DNA of 64,000 bases from Rhodococcus sp. G-MC3 (GTDB taxonomy: Bacteria > Actinomycetota > Actinomycetes > Mycobacteriales > Mycobacteriaceae): the NCBI RefSeq assembly GCF_030063335.1, contig NZ_JASISW010000005.1:1-64000 (forward strand), written 5' to 3'. The notes beneath the pieces were generated by a model. The model saw only the letters and a list, made by a program, of their open reading frames with translations. It was not told where the DNA came from and ran no database searches. Positions within the stretch are counted from its first letter, which is position 1. Each line of letters opens with the position of its first letter. A program made the translations under genes and the position numbers. Below, in pieces: positions 50,806 through 60,633 of this stretch.

Positions 50806-51681
50806 ATGCACTCAATCGATCTGCCTCAGCTCGAAGCGCTGGCGGCCGTCATCGACGAAGGGTCCTTCGACGCCGCCGCGACCCGGTTGCACGTCACCCC
50901 GTCCGCAATCAGTCAACGAGTGAAGTCCTTCGAGACGGCGGTCGGTGCCGTGCTGCTGCAGCGGTCCAAACCAGCCCGAGTAACCGAAGCTGGCGTTCCG
51001 TACCTGCGTCTGGCGCAGCAAATTCGATCTCTGGTTGCGGAGATGGCGACGTACGCGGGCAGTGGCGACGTGGTGACTGTGCCGATAGCAGTGAACGGTG
51101 ATTCTTTGAACACTTGGGTTCTGCCCGCGCTGGCGCAACTGTCGGGCTCGATGGACTTCGACATTCGTCGCGAAGATCAAGACCATTCGGCGGAGCTGTT
51201 GCGCCAGGGAATCGTCATGGCAGCAGTGACGGCGTCCGCGGATGCGGTGCAGGGATGTTCGGTCACCCGGTTGGGAATCATGCGTTATCGGCCCATGTGT
51301 TCTCCGCAATTTCGAGACGAATGGCTCGCGGAGGGACCTTCAGAGGGAGCGTTGTCCAGGGCGCCGATGCTCGTGTTCGACAGATCGGACGATCTTCAGG
51401 ACCGCTATCTTGCGCAATGGGGCGGGGCCTCTCGGGGCGGCCGCAGGCATTACGTACCGTCGTCCGCCGACTTTGCCGAAGCGGTCCGTCTCGGTCTCGG
51501 GTGGGCGGTGCTGCCCAGGCAGCAGAGCGTTCGGTGGGAAGCGGACGGGCAAGTGATCGACATCGCCCCGAACACGTGGGTCGACGTCACGCTCTACTGG
51601 CAGCAGTGGAAAGTGCGCACAGCAGCGTTGGAAAAGTTGTCCGACGTAATCGTCACCGCCGCTCGTGCGAATCTCGACTGA
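50806..51681 (+). CDS. lysG: LysR-family regulator of lysE (LysG/ArgP type)
   Basis: 291 residues. LTTR helix-turn-helix at 18-42: GSFDAAATRLHVTPSAISQRVKSFE, with the ArgP/LysG wording QLEALAAVIDEGSF. The effector domain holds VPIAVNGDSLNTWVLPAL and DDLQDRYLAQW, matching IciA/ArgP homologues that sense Lys, Arg or His. It activates lysE in corynebacteria when basic amino acids are in excess. The start lies within an interrupted palindrome (50794-50806). Confidence 0.92.
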   Translation: MHSIDLPQLEALAAVIDEGSFDAAATRLHVTPSAISQRVKSFETAVGAVLLQRSKPARVTEAGVPYLRLAQQIRSLVAEMATYAGSGDVVTVPIAVNGDSLNTWVLPALAQLSGSMDFDIRREDQDHSAELLRQGIVMAAVTASADAVQGCSVTRLGIMRYRPMCSPQFRDEWLAEGPSEGALSRAPMLVFDRSDDLQDRYLAQWGGASRGGRRHYVPSSADFAEAVRLGLGWAVLPRQQSVRWEADGQVIDIAPNTWVDVTLYWQQWKVRTAALEKLSDVIVTAARANLD

Positions 51682-51920
51682 GCGCCTTCACGGTTCCTTC
51701 ATAGCTCGTTACCCGTCTTCTTACGCCACAGCGTTGGTCAAACATTCATAGGGTTGTAAATCCACCCAAGGATAAGTTCTTGGTATATGTTTCTCTGACA
51801 GAATTGGTCCATGTGGTTTGTTGTAATTCACAGGCCGGGTGGCTGGATGTCTGCGACGGGATTACTCGGCCCGCCCCGTTGTCCCGCCCTCCTCGGGCAG
51901 AGTCGAAGCGAGTCTGGATA

Positions 51921-54344
51921 GTGGTCGAAATCGGAACGCAACCACCGCGAGCGCTGAAGGCCCCACGCTTCTGGTCGTTGTCAGCGTGGCCAGTTCGCGC
52001 GAAGGTTGCGGCCGTCGCGGTGCTCCCTCTGGCACTGGCCATGGGCTTCGGTGTCCTGCGAATCCAAACCGAGTTGTCCGATGCCGCAGAACTGTCCGCC
52101 GCAGCCGACAATTCCAGCATCGTCGTTCCGATTCTGGCGCTCGATCGTGCAGTCGGCGACCTCGCGCTCACCGGCGCACGTGATCCTGGCACCGACTACG
52201 CTCCCATCCTCGACGGCGTCCGCACAGTGCTCGGGTCGAGAAGGTCGGAAACCACGTCGAAGGCGCTTGCGGATTTCGAGAGGGCTGTCGATGGAGCCGA
52301 AGCTCTCGACGCTCGTCTGCAGAACGGGCCGGTGAGCCCGTTGGAACGTGGAGCGGTCACCAATCGACTGACCCAAGCGATTTCCGCGTTGCTGGTCGAC
52401 GGTCTGTCGGTGGAAAGTGCAGTACCTCGCGCGTTGACGACTACCGTCGTCGACGCGATGTCCGGTCGGCGAAGCGCTCAGATCCAACAACTTCTGGTGT
52501 CGGTTCCCGACGTCGACCTTGCCGATTCGGTCAACCGAGTGGCCGGACGCGAAAGCTCCGATCTCGCTGCAGTGGGCGTGGCGGTCGGGGCGGATTCATC
52601 GGAGATGCGCACGCTCCAGGCGCTTTTCGACGGCAGGCTCGAGAGCTATGCCTCTGCTGCGACCGGAGGACCAACCAATGCATTTTTGTCCGCCGAGCAG
52701 TCGACCGCCCTCTACGGGGTGATTGCGGATCGATATGCCCAAGACCTGGTGAGAACGCTGTCCTCGGAAGCACTCGATCGGCGTTCCATCGCCCTCCGCG
52801 ACACCGCGCTCGTGCTCGGTTCGGTTCTGATGGCGTTGGTCTTGGCGCTCGTCGTGGCTCGGTCGCTGGTGCAGCCCATCAGGCGGCTACGGCTCGGGGC
52901 GCTCGGCGTCGCACATCGTGCGCTCCCTTCAGAGATCGAACAGATTCGTTCGGGCGGGCATACGCCCGAGATCGAGCCGATCCCGGTCCACACCGGCGAA
53001 GAGATCGGGCAGCTGGCTCGGGCGGTAGATGCGATTCACGAAGAGGCGCTTCAGCTTGCGGGTGAACAGGCACGTCTGCGAGTGCAGGTCGGCAACATGT
53101 TCGAAACGCTTTCTCTCAGAAGCCGTTCGCTCGTCGACCAGCAGCTGGCGCTTATCGAGGAACTCGAACGCGACGAAGACTGTCCACGACGACTCGACAG
53201 CTTGTTTCGTCTCGACCACCTGGCAACCAGAATGCGACGCAACGGCGCCAATCTCATGGTCCTTGCCGACACAGCTTCGCGTCGCGCCCTCGGTGATCAA
53301 CCTGTTGCACTCGATGTAGTCATGAGCGCAGCAGTGTCCGAGGTCGAGGACTATCGCAGGGTCCTGATGCTGGATGTTCCCGACGCAGCACTCTCGGCGG
53401 GGGCTGCGGCCGATGTCGTCCACCTCGTCGCCGAATTGATCGACAACGCATTGCGTTATTCGCCCCCGGACAGCGCAGTCGCCGTTACCGCCGCACGCGC
53501 GGTGGAGGGGGGCATCCTGCTGGAGGTTGCCGATCGCGGACTCGGCATGCCGCCCGCCGACATCGAGGAAACCAACGACCGATTGACCGCCGGTGGCGAG
53601 GTTACCCCTGAAACAGCTCGGCGTATGGGCCTGTTCGTGGTTGGGCGCCTTTCTCAGCGGCACGGTGTGACAGTCCGACTGCGTGCGACGCAGGTGCAAG
53701 GGGGTGCTACCGGTGTCACCGTGAGTGTCCACATTCCCGTCAGCTTGGTGGTCACGTCGTTCCCGACGGCCGAGCATTTGCGTCCGAACCGTCGGCAGGG
53801 TGCTGTGGCGGTCGACAAGGTGGCATCGCCGCTCGCCACCTCGTTGGCATCGACCGAGTCGGCTGCCGAACGAACGGCCCCTGTCTCCCTGTTTGAGCGC
53901 ACAGCCCTCTCGAGCGGGAGGAACGGTCAACCTGCACCGACGACACCGGTATCGAATCTGCTGCCACCACCGCCACAGTCAATGCCCATCAATCAGCGAA
54001 TGGTGTCGGAGTGGTTGGTCGATCCGGCCACTGGACACGGCCGTTCGCCTTCGTGGTCGTCGCCCGCTGACGCCGGGTGGGCTGCAGCCGAGACCGCCAC
54101 CGAGGCGCCGGTTGCTAACAAAACGGAATCCGGGCTCCCTGTGCGTAAGCCCGGTGCTCGGTTGGTCCCGGGCGCAGTCGACTCCGCCGCTGCGCTCTCC
54201 AGTTGCAGCGACGACGTCCCGGCCTCGGCAAGCCAGCGCTCGCCGGAGAGCGTTCGAGCCACGCTGACCACACATTTCAAGGGTGTTCGAAGAGGTCGCG
54301 CCGAGGATGTCAACGGCCGACACAGAACGGCTGCAGACGAATGA
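51921..54344 (+). CDS. Conservon-type sensor histidine-kinase-like protein (CvnA)
   Basis: About 807 residues from a GTG at 51921; the frame is open from 51780 and no start has a good ribosome site. Layout: a membrane span near 25-50, a long extracellular nitrate-sensor-like helical domain, a second span ([20 protein letters not shown]), HAMP-like [11 protein letters not shown], a dimer/His-like helix, and a HATPase_c domain with N box [20 protein letters not shown] and G box [16 protein letters not shown] Pro/Ser-rich tail of about 200 residues follows, as in CvnA proteins. The phosphoacceptor His is not obvious. It overlaps the roadblock gene by four bases. Confidence 0.85.
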   Translation: MVEIGTQPPRALKAPRFWSLSAWPVRAKVAAVAVLPLALAMGFGVLRIQTELSDAAELSAAADNSSIVVPILALDRAVGDLALTGARDPGTDYAPILDGVRTVLGSRRSETTSKALADFERAVDGAEALDARLQNGPVSPLERGAVTNRLTQAISALLVDGLSVESAVPRALTTTVVDAMSGRRSAQIQQLLVSVPDVDLADSVNRVAGRESSDLAAVGVAVGADSSEMRTLQALFDGRLESYASAATGGPTNAFLSAEQSTALYGVIADRYAQDLVRTLSSEALDRRSIALRDTALVLGSVLMALVLALVVARSLVQPIRRLRLGALGVAHRALPSEIEQIRSGGHTPEIEPIPVHTGEEIGQLARAVDAIHEEALQLAGEQARLRVQVGNMFETLSLRSRSLVDQQLALIEELERDEDCPRRLDSLFRLDHLATRMRRNGANLMVLADTASRRALGDQPVALDVVMSAAVSEVEDYRRVLMLDVPDAALSAGAAADVVHLVAELIDNALRYSPPDSAVAVTAARAVEGGILLEVADRGLGMPPADIEETNDRLTAGGEVTPETARRMGLFVVGRLSQRHGVTVRLRATQVQGGATGVTVSVHIPVSLVVTSFPTAEHLRPNRRQGAVAVDKVASPLATSLASTESAAERTAPVSLFERTALSSGRNGQPAPTTPVSNLLPPPPQSMPINQRMVSEWLVDPATGHGRSPSWSSPADAGWAAAETATEAPVANKTESGLPVRKPGARLVPGAVDSAAALSSCSDDVPASASQRSPESVRATLTTHFKGVRRGRAEDVNGRHRTAADE

Positions 54345-54754
54345 CTCACCCCATCGCGTCGACCCCCGACAGCTCGCTCGACTGGCTCGTGTCCAACTTC
54401 GCACGAGACATTGTCGGTGTCGCTCACGCGGTGCTCGTGTCGGCGGATGGCTTGCTCATGGCGGCCAGCGAGCAGCTTCCTCTCGAGCGTGCCGAACAGC
54501 TGGCGACTGTGACATCAGGTTTGGCAAGCTTGTCCTCCGGTGCCGCGCGGTTGTTCGACGGCGGGTCCGTGCTGCAGTCGATCGTGGAAATGGACAACGG
54601 GTATCTGCTCCTGATGAGCGTGGGCGACGGGTCGCATCTCGCGTCGCTGGCGGCTGCGTCCTGCGACATCGGGCAGGTCGGTTACGAGATGGCAGTCCTC
54701 GTCGAACAGGTGAGCGGCATGGTCCAACCGGCAGCTCCGATACGAGGGCGGTGA
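54341..54754 (+). CDS. Roadblock/LC7-domain protein (CvnB)
   Basis: 137 residues. The Roadblock/LC7 fold is seen in [57 protein letters not shown] and [41 protein letters not shown]. In conservons it is a GTPase-regulating partner encoded between the kinase and a DUF742 gene. Here no DUF742 or GTPase gene follows; the next gene is an MHYT sensor 106 bp away. Translation is coupled to CvnA (ATGA). Confidence 0.9.
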   Translation: MTHPIASTPDSSLDWLVSNFARDIVGVAHAVLVSADGLLMAASEQLPLERAEQLATVTSGLASLSSGAARLFDGGSVLQSIVEMDNGYLLLMSVGDGSHLASLAAASCDIGQVGYEMAVLVEQVSGMVQPAAPIRGR

Positions 54755-54860
54755 TGAACTGTGGGTGGACTTTGGTCGAATTACGTTGTCGGAAAACCTG
54801 ATTCAGAATCTGTTCGGTACGCGCGCTCGACCGAGCGTGTTGGGCCTCATAGGAGTTCTT

Positions 54861-55634
54861 ATGGATCATTCGCACTCGATGCAGCACTTTTCGATGGGAA
54901 TCTGGCTGGTGTTTCTGGCCTACATTGTCTCCGTGGTCGGATGCGTAGTGGGACTGGCCTGTACCCGGCAATCGGCCGTTGCGCCGACGGAAAGGGGACG
55001 GTTCGGTTGGCTCGTCATGGCCGCGGTGTCCATCGGCGGTATCGGGATCTGGATGATGCACTTCATCGCCATGCTCGGATTCTCGGTCGACAGCAGCGTC
55101 GCGCGGTACAACATTCTCTGGACTGTGCTGTCCGCGTTGTTGGCGATAGGAGCAACATTGGTGGGTCTGCTGACCATCGGCCGCCGGGTCAACGTCTGGA
55201 CACTGCTGCTCGGTGGTGTGGTGATGGGGATTGCGGTCAACGTCATGCACTACACCGGAATGAACGCCATCAGAATCCAGGGCTCGGTGTCGTACGACAC
55301 CAGGCTCGTCGCGGTTTCCGTTGCCATCGCCGTCGTCGCCGGAACTCTGTCGCTTTGGTTCACTCTGGTGCTGCAGAAGCCTTTGCTGTTGCTGACCGCT
55401 GGTCTCGTCTTGGGAGTGGCCGTGGTCGGAATGCACTACACCGGAATGGCAGCGGTGAGTGTGAACGTGGATCCGGCAGCACCGGTGCCGTCCGGCATCG
55501 AAGTGTTCAACCTACTGTTCCCGGTCTTCGTGATCGGACTTCTCGCACTTGCCGTTCCCATCACCGCACTGTTCGTATTGACCGAGGACATGGACGAGGC
55601 GCCGGTCCTACCGGAGCGCACGACCGTTGGCTGA
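54861..55634 (+). CDS. MHYT-domain integral membrane sensor
   Basis: 257 residues from the ATG at 54861 with AGGAG five bases upstream. Seven membrane spans carry three motif copies: WMMHFIAML (first, altered), VMHYTGMNA and GMHYTGMAA. The Met/His pairs are thought to bind copper and sense O2, CO or NO. There is no attached GGDEF, EAL or kinase domain, so it would need a partner; the kinase-like/roadblock pair just upstream is an obvious candidate. Confidence 0.93.
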   Translation: MDHSHSMQHFSMGIWLVFLAYIVSVVGCVVGLACTRQSAVAPTERGRFGWLVMAAVSIGGIGIWMMHFIAMLGFSVDSSVARYNILWTVLSALLAIGATLVGLLTIGRRVNVWTLLLGGVVMGIAVNVMHYTGMNAIRIQGSVSYDTRLVAVSVAIAVVAGTLSLWFTLVLQKPLLLLTAGLVLGVAVVGMHYTGMAAVSVNVDPAAPVPSGIEVFNLLFPVFVIGLLALAVPITALFVLTEDMDEAPVLPERTTVG

Positions 55635-55638
55635 TAGG

Positions 55639-56559
55639 TCACCGCCTCAGTCGGATATATGCGCGTCCCAGCTCGGTACCCGATCGCCAGGCGCTTTCGA
55701 CGCGTGGAGACCCGGTGGCGCACCACTGGTCACCCGCGAAGCCGAGTGTCCCGGTGGCTGTATCGGTCAGCCCATAGTTGGACCCGTGGGATTCGACGGG
55801 TTTGCCGAACGTCCAGCGATGCGCATGAGACCACAGCGGAGCAGGGAGGTCCAACAGTTCTCGAATCGACCGTTGGATCGGGTCGACGGCTCCGGCCGGT
55901 TCCGAGATGTGTTCGTTTGCAAACGTTGCAGTCGTGTGGACCACCAGAACCGGTGCGCCGTCACCCCTCCTTGATCCGTCGTCGGCGACGAACGCCACAA
56001 CCGGATGTTCGTTGACGAACGCAGCGTGTTCGAACGGAAGGGCCAGTTCTTCGAACCCGAACACCACAGAGAGGACGGGGTCGTACCCGACCGCGTCGGG
56101 CACCGACGTAAGCCGCTGTGCCTGGGGGTCCGGCATCGCAAGGAGCACGTCACCGTCGGGCATCTCTGTGACGTGTTCGGGCAGGAATGGTATGTCGGTC
56201 AGTAGGTCTCGGACCAGCGACCGCAATCCACCGGGCGTCGCCCATCTCACGGGGCCGGTACTGCTACGGGGCTCGGCGCCTTCCGCCAGTACGCCGAAAG
56301 TTTCTGTCCACGGTTGCGCTAGTCCGGCGGACTCCCATCCGGCAACGACTTCGGCAAACTCATCGTCGCGGACCGTGAAATAGCCGGCACCGACGTCGAC
56401 CCGTCGTCCGTGCAACTCGGGTGACGCCATTCGGCCACCTACTGCTCGTCCGCGGTCGATCAACCGGAACGGAACACCGGCGTCTCTGAGCGCGACGGCA
56501 CATGCTGCGCCCGCGATGCCTGCTCCGACGATGCTGACTGGGACCGGGGGAGTGCTCAT
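55639..56559 (-). CDS. Renalase-like FAD-dependent oxidoreductase
   Basis: 306 residues. The dinucleotide-binding start SIVGAGIAGAACAVALRDAGVPFRLIDRGRAVGGRM binds FAD, and RVDVGAGYFTVRDDEFAEVV with WATPGGLRSLVRDLL fits the bacterial renalase/amine-oxidase-like group. The C-terminal GLTDTATGTLGFAGDQWCATGSPRVESAWRSG is the family's FAD-closing segment. Renalases oxidise isomeric dihydro-NAD(P); that activity is possible here. Converges on the MHYT gene (4 bp apart). Confidence 0.87.
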   Translation of the reverse strand: MSTPPVPVSIVGAGIAGAACAVALRDAGVPFRLIDRGRAVGGRMASPELHGRRVDVGAGYFTVRDDEFAEVVAGWESAGLAQPWTETFGVLAEGAEPRSSTGPVRWATPGGLRSLVRDLLTDIPFLPEHVTEMPDGDVLLAMPDPQAQRLTSVPDAVGYDPVLSVVFGFEELALPFEHAAFVNEHPVVAFVADDGSRRGDGAPVLVVHTTATFANEHISEPAGAVDPIQRSIRELLDLPAPLWSHAHRWTFGKPVESHGSNYGLTDTATGTLGFAGDQWCATGSPRVESAWRSGTELGRAYIRLRR

Positions 56560-56651
56560 GCCTTCACCGTAGGCGTTTCCTGCCCGGGAGCCGCACCTCC
56601 AAGGGCTCGTGCGTTGGAGTGGTGCCGACGATCAGTAGTCTTCGTTGCTCA

Positions 56652-56694
56652 GTACCGGTACCTAGTGTTACTTTGTACCGGTAGTCAGTGACAC
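56652..56694 (+). promoter_or_regulatory. Tandem operator before the PadR efflux operon
   Basis: Two 20-bp copies, beginning GTACCGGTAC at 56652 and GTACCGGTAG at 56675, share TACCGGTA and AGTG-x2-AC and are 23 bp apart. The second overlaps TTGTAC, a plausible -35. A fit for PadR autorepression. Confidence 0.6.
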
Positions 56695-56717
56695 TGGGTA
56701 GAGGGGAGAATCATCCG

Positions 56718-57071
56718 ATGGGCAATCAGACGACGGAAATGCTGAAGGGAACGCTCGAAGGCATCGTGCTCGCGATTCTCTCCGCCCGGCCGGCATACGG
56801 CTACGAGATCACCTCCGAGCTCAGAGAGCAGGGATTCGCGGAGATCGCCGAAGGCACGATATACGCACTCCTGGTTCGCATCGAGCAGCGTGGCCTCGCT
56901 GATGTGAAGAAGGTTCCCTCCGAGAAGGGGCCGCCGCGGAAGGTGTATTCGATCAATAATCAAGGGCGCGAACAACTGTCCGATTTCTGGACGACATGGA
57001 GATTTCTCGAGGAAAGAATCGACAAGCTCCGCGACGCAGCCGAAGATGCGCAGAAGCAAGGAGGGAAATGA
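56718..57071 (+). CDS. PadR-family repressor
   Basis: 117 residues from the ATG at 56718, with GAGGGGAG upstream. Short PadR form: MLKGTLEGIVLAILSARPAYGYEITSELREQGFAEIAEGTIYALLVRIEQRGLADVKK, a winged helix with the YGYEI and EGTIYALL motifs, then a single C-terminal helix. It heads a four-gene operon in which every start overlaps the previous stop, and probably represses it from the tandem operator upstream. Confidence 0.92.
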   Translation: MGNQTTEMLKGTLEGIVLAILSARPAYGYEITSELREQGFAEIAEGTIYALLVRIEQRGLADVKKVPSEKGPPRKVYSINNQGREQLSDFWTTWRFLEERIDKLRDAAEDAQKQGGK

Positions 57072-57454
57072 GCATGGCCGCCAAATGGATAGAGGCAATC
57101 ACCGGTTCGATGGAGCAGAAAAAACAGTACAAGGTGCACATGGCTCGCATCGAAGGTCTCCCTGAGCCGCATCGCTCCGCTGCCATGGCGTGCAGCCGAT
57201 ACCTTCTGTATTACGGAGCCGTCTCGGACGGCGACCTTCTCGTCACGATGATGGGAGATCACGCGGACCTCTGGGAGCGCGCATCCGTCGATGGGACACA
57301 TGTTCGCGACGTCGTGGGAGGTGATCCGGTGGAGTTCGCTGAGGCCTTCGCCGCCGCCTATTCCGGCAAAGAATGGATCGACAAGGAACGCGAGCGCCTC
57401 AGGGAATCAATCGATGCGGCAGTGGGCGAGACCGAACAGGCGCCGGAATCATGA
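57068..57454 (+). CDS. DUF1048 family protein
   Basis: 128 residues, overlapping the PadR stop (ATGA). The DUF1048 fold of four helices is seen as KWIEAITGSMEQKKQYKVHMARIEGLPEPHRSAAMACSRYLLYYG and DLWERASVDGTHVRDVVGGDPVEFAEAFAAAYSGKEWIDKERERLRESI. These proteins regularly follow PadR and precede ABC-2 transporters in Gram-positive bacteria. Their molecular role is unknown, perhaps a cofactor of the regulator or pump. Confidence 0.9.
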   Translation: MSMAAKWIEAITGSMEQKKQYKVHMARIEGLPEPHRSAAMACSRYLLYYGAVSDGDLLVTMMGDHADLWERASVDGTHVRDVVGGDPVEFAEAFAAAYSGKEWIDKERERLRESIDAAVGETEQAPES

Positions 57455-58263
57455 CCGTCGAGACGACTCGTGAGCCAGCAATCCGGGTCGCGGGCATCAC
57501 GAAATCCTTCAAGGATCTGCACGTGCTGCGCGGTGTCGACTTCGACGTTCCTGCAGGCAGTGTCTTCGCGCTCCTCGGCTCAAACGGCTCCGGCAAGACC
57601 ACGCTTGTACGAATCTTGTCGACGCTTGTGAAAGCAGACGCTGGCAACGCAGTGGTCCGCGGCTTCGACGTTGCGAAGGCACCGAACGAGGTGCGTCGAT
57701 CGATCAGCCTCACCGGGCAGTTCGCAGCCGTCGACGAGGTACTCAGCGGTCGCGAGAACTTGATGCTCATCGCCAAGCTCCGTCATCTGAAGAATCCAAG
57801 AGAAATCGCCGATGACATGCTTGCTCGTTTCTCGCTCGTGGACGCGGGGCGCCGCAAGGCCGCGACCTACTCCGGCGGTATGCGCCGTCGGCTCGATATC
57901 GCGATGAGCCTGATCGGAAACCCGCCGATCATCTTCCTCGACGAGCCGACCACGGGCCTGGACCCGCAGGGACGCATCGAGGTGTGGGCGACGGTGAAGG
58001 AACTCGCCGACGGCGGCACGACGGTCCTGCTGACAACGCAGGATCTCGACGAAGCCGAGCACCTTGCCGATCATATTGCAATCCTGCACCAGGGCAGGAT
58101 TATTCAGAGTGGCACCCTCGTCGAACTCCGCACACTCCTCCCGTCCGCCGTGATCGAGTATGTCGAGAGGCAACCCTCGCTGGAGGACGTGTACCTCGCA
58201 CTGGTCGGCAATGCTGGGCCAGCCGGAAACGCTGCGGAGTCCGCACGAGAGGAAAGCCGATGA
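57451..58263 (+). CDS. ABC-2 exporter ATPase (DrrA-like)
   Basis: 270 residues, overlapping the DUF1048 stop. Motifs: Walker A GSNGSGKTT, Q-loop LTGQFAAVDEVLSGREN, signature YSGGMRRRLDIA, Walker B IIFLDEPTTGLDP and switch LTTQDLDEAEHLADH. The Q-loop wording and the C-terminal QPSLEDVYLAL are typical of daunorubicin-resistance DrrA-type exporters. Powers the permease at 58260; the exported compound is unknown. Confidence 0.94.
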   Translation: MTVETTREPAIRVAGITKSFKDLHVLRGVDFDVPAGSVFALLGSNGSGKTTLVRILSTLVKADAGNAVVRGFDVAKAPNEVRRSISLTGQFAAVDEVLSGRENLMLIAKLRHLKNPREIADDMLARFSLVDAGRRKAATYSGGMRRRLDIAMSLIGNPPIIFLDEPTTGLDPQGRIEVWATVKELADGGTTVLLTTQDLDEAEHLADHIAILHQGRIIQSGTLVELRTLLPSAVIEYVERQPSLEDVYLALVGNAGPAGNAAESAREESR

Positions 58264-59024
58264 CCTCCTATATTTACAGCGACACAATCACTCTCACCGT
58301 CAGATCCCTGCGCCACATCCTCCGAAGCCCTGACACGATCATCACGACGGCGGTCACCCCGATTGCGTTGATGTTGCTGTTCGTGTACGTGCTCGGCGGC
58401 GCTATCGATACCGGATCAGACCAGCCGTACATCGATTACATGCTTCCGGGAATACTGCTGATCTGCATTGCGTCGGGCATCGCCTACACCGCCTATCGCC
58501 TATTCCTCGACCTGCAGGGAGGCATTTTCGAACGCTTCCAGTCGATGCCCATCGCCAGGTCCAGTGTGCTCTGGGCGCACGTGCTCACCTCATTGGCCGC
58601 AAACCTTGTCTCGGTTGCGATCGTCACCGGCGTCGCACTGGTCATAGGATTTCGCAGTGGTGCGTCGATCGCTGCCTGGCTGGCGATCGCCGCAATGCTT
58701 ACGCTGTTCACGCTCGCGCTAACGTGGGTTGCCGTCATCGCAGGGCTGACGGCGAAGACTGTCGACGGTGCTAGCGCATTCAGCTATCCGTTGATCTTCC
58801 TGCCGTTCGTGAGCTCGGCATTCGTACCAACGGATTCGATGCCGGCACCTGTGGCGTGGTTCGCGGAGAATCAGCCGGTGACCTCGATCGCGAACTCAGT
58901 CCGTGCGCTGTTCGCGCAGGAACCGGTGGGAAACGACATCTGGCTTGCCATCGCCTTCCTGGGCGGCACCGTCGTCGTCGCCGTCGCGATTGCCATCGCC
59001 ATTTACCGCAGGAAAATGAGCTGA
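58260..59024 (+). CDS. ABC-2 exporter permease (DrrB-like)
   Basis: 254 residues, six membrane spans, with its start overlapping the ATPase stop. DrrB wording: TLTVRSLRHILRSPDTIITTAVTPIALMLLFVYVLGGAI, GGIFERFQSMPIARSSVLWAHV and FLPFVSSAFVPTDSMPAPVAWFAENQPVTSIANSVRAL. Last gene of the PadR operon. Directly downstream on the opposite strand lies a superoxide dismutase remnant. Confidence 0.93.
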   Translation: MTSYIYSDTITLTVRSLRHILRSPDTIITTAVTPIALMLLFVYVLGGAIDTGSDQPYIDYMLPGILLICIASGIAYTAYRLFLDLQGGIFERFQSMPIARSSVLWAHVLTSLAANLVSVAIVTGVALVIGFRSGASIAAWLAIAAMLTLFTLALTWVAVIAGLTAKTVDGASAFSYPLIFLPFVSSAFVPTDSMPAPVAWFAENQPVTSIANSVRALFAQEPVGNDIWLAIAFLGGTVVVAVAIAIAIYRRKMS

Positions 59025-59052
59025 ACGGTCCAGGGTCCAGCCGCGAGTCCAC

Positions 59053-59272
59053 CCGAACTGATCGTCGATCGCTGCGGCCAGTTCCCCCTCGGGCTCGTCT
59101 GCACCTCCGGGGGGGGAGAGGTTGGTCCAGAACTGCGAGTGATCGAGCTGTCCACCGAGGTGACAGCAAGGTTCTTCTCGTGCAGAAAGATTCGAGCATG
59201 GTCGCCTGCATCTCGCGCGTCTGCGAGTTGATCCAGTGCGGTATTGGCACCCGCGACGTATGTTGCCGGGAC
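59053..59272 (-). pseudogene. Superoxide dismutase (Mn/Fe) remnant with frameshift
   Basis: Reading the minus strand, one frame gives TYVAGANTALDQLADARDAG and then DHARIFLHEKNLA; the next frame continues HLGGQLDHSQFWTNLSPPGG and GELAAAIDDQFG. Together these are the central part of a SodA-type enzyme. One base is missing near 59164 between NLA and HLGG. The N-terminus and the C-terminal half with two metal ligands are absent. It fills the gap between the permease and the iron alcohol dehydrogenase. Confidence 0.85.
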
Positions 59273-59277
59273 ACGAA

Positions 59278-60435
59278 TCAGTAGACGGCGCGATAGAGGC
59301 GTGCAATCTCTGCAGCGGTGGGAACCACCGGATTGTTCGCTGGCGAGCCCGACGCCAACGCCTGTTCTGCCATGAGGGGAGTCAGCTCGTCCCACCGCGC
59401 CTTGTCGATTCCGTAGGTGCTCGGTCTTGGTACCTCGACATCGGAACACAGGGTGTCGATGAACTCGATCAGTCTTGCCGAAGCATCCTCGTCGGAGTCG
59501 GTACGCTCGGCCGCCCCGAGTTGCCGTGCGCAGTCCGCGTACCGATCTTGGGCCCCGGGAATGGAGAAGGCGGTGACAGCCGGCAACAACATGGCATTGG
59601 AAAGGCCGTGCGCGACATGGAAATGCGCACCGATCGGTCGACTCATGCCGTGTACGAGACACACGCTCGCGTTGGAGAATGCCATCCCAGCCTGGGTGGA
59701 CGCGTGCATCATGGCCTCGCGCGCTTCCCGATCAGACCCGTCACGGTATGCCCGCAACAAAAACTTACCGATCGACGTCATAGCGGACAACGCAAGTCCG
59801 TCCGAAATCGCATTGGACTTTTTGCTGACGTACGCCTCGATGGCGTGAGTCAGTGCATCGACACCTGTGTCCGCGGTCAATCGAGCGGGCATGGACATCG
59901 TGAGTTCGGAGTCCACGATGGATGCGATAGGCAGGAACGACAATCCAGGGCACAACATCTTCTCATCGGATTCTACATCGGTGATGATCGTGAATTGTGT
60001 TGCTTCGGAACCGCTTCCCGCGGTCGTCGGGATAGCGATAATCGGCAGAGCCGGACCCGAGTACGCGCGAGGAGCTTTGAAATCGCGCATCACCCCGCCC
60101 TGCTCGGACAGCACAGCCAACGCCTTGGCTGTGTCCATCGGGCTGCCCCCACCGAAGCCGATGAGCGAGTCGGCACCGTGTGCTTCGACAGCGTTGAGTC
60201 CGGCCAGTAGCGACTCGGTCGTCGGATCGGGCACGGTCTCCGCGAACAGGGCAGGCGTCTTGCCTGCCGCCGCGATGATTTTCAACAGTCGTTCGGCCGA
60301 ACCGTTCCCGACCATGAACGCGTCGGTGACCAGCAGAGGACGGTGGACGTTCAGATCCTCGAGCACCGAACCGAGCTCCTCGACGGAACCGGGCCCGAGT
60401 TTGAGGAAACGAGGAAACGAAATATTGGCAACCAT
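59278..60435 (-). CDS. Iron-containing (group III) alcohol dehydrogenase
   Basis: 385 residues. The cofactor loop is IGFGGGSPMDTAK (92-104). The metal ligands have exact family spacing: Asp193, His197, His262 and His276 (TADTGVDALTHAIEAY, LVHGMSRPIGAHFHVAHGLSN). It interconverts an alcohol or 3-hydroxyacid with its aldehyde or semialdehyde using NAD(P). It lies 198 bp after mmsA on the same strand, so it may act in the same branched-chain or beta-hydroxyacid pathway. TATTTC-like bases precede the start; no strong ribosome site. Confidence 0.92.
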   Translation of the reverse strand: MVANISFPRFLKLGPGSVEELGSVLEDLNVHRPLLVTDAFMVGNGSAERLLKIIAAAGKTPALFAETVPDPTTESLLAGLNAVEAHGADSLIGFGGGSPMDTAKALAVLSEQGGVMRDFKAPRAYSGPALPIIAIPTTAGSGSEATQFTIITDVESDEKMLCPGLSFLPIASIVDSELTMSMPARLTADTGVDALTHAIEAYVSKKSNAISDGLALSAMTSIGKFLLRAYRDGSDREAREAMMHASTQAGMAFSNASVCLVHGMSRPIGAHFHVAHGLSNAMLLPAVTAFSIPGAQDRYADCARQLGAAERTDSDEDASARLIEFIDTLCSDVEVPRPSTYGIDKARWDELTPLMAEQALASGSPANNPVVPTAAEIARLYRAVY

Positions 60436-60633
60436 GTACTACCCCTTCGTAGATACAACCGACGCACCTGCACTGCACACTATTGCCTGTTTTCACCGGA
60501 ATTCTGTCGATCCGTGGAGATCGTGGACGCCGAGGTGCGGGCGACGTGCCCACCCCACCTTCCTCGCGAATGCTCTTGTGTTCGTGTGGGTGAGACGAGT
60601 TTTTCCGGGAATCTTTTCAGACGCGGAGCGGAT

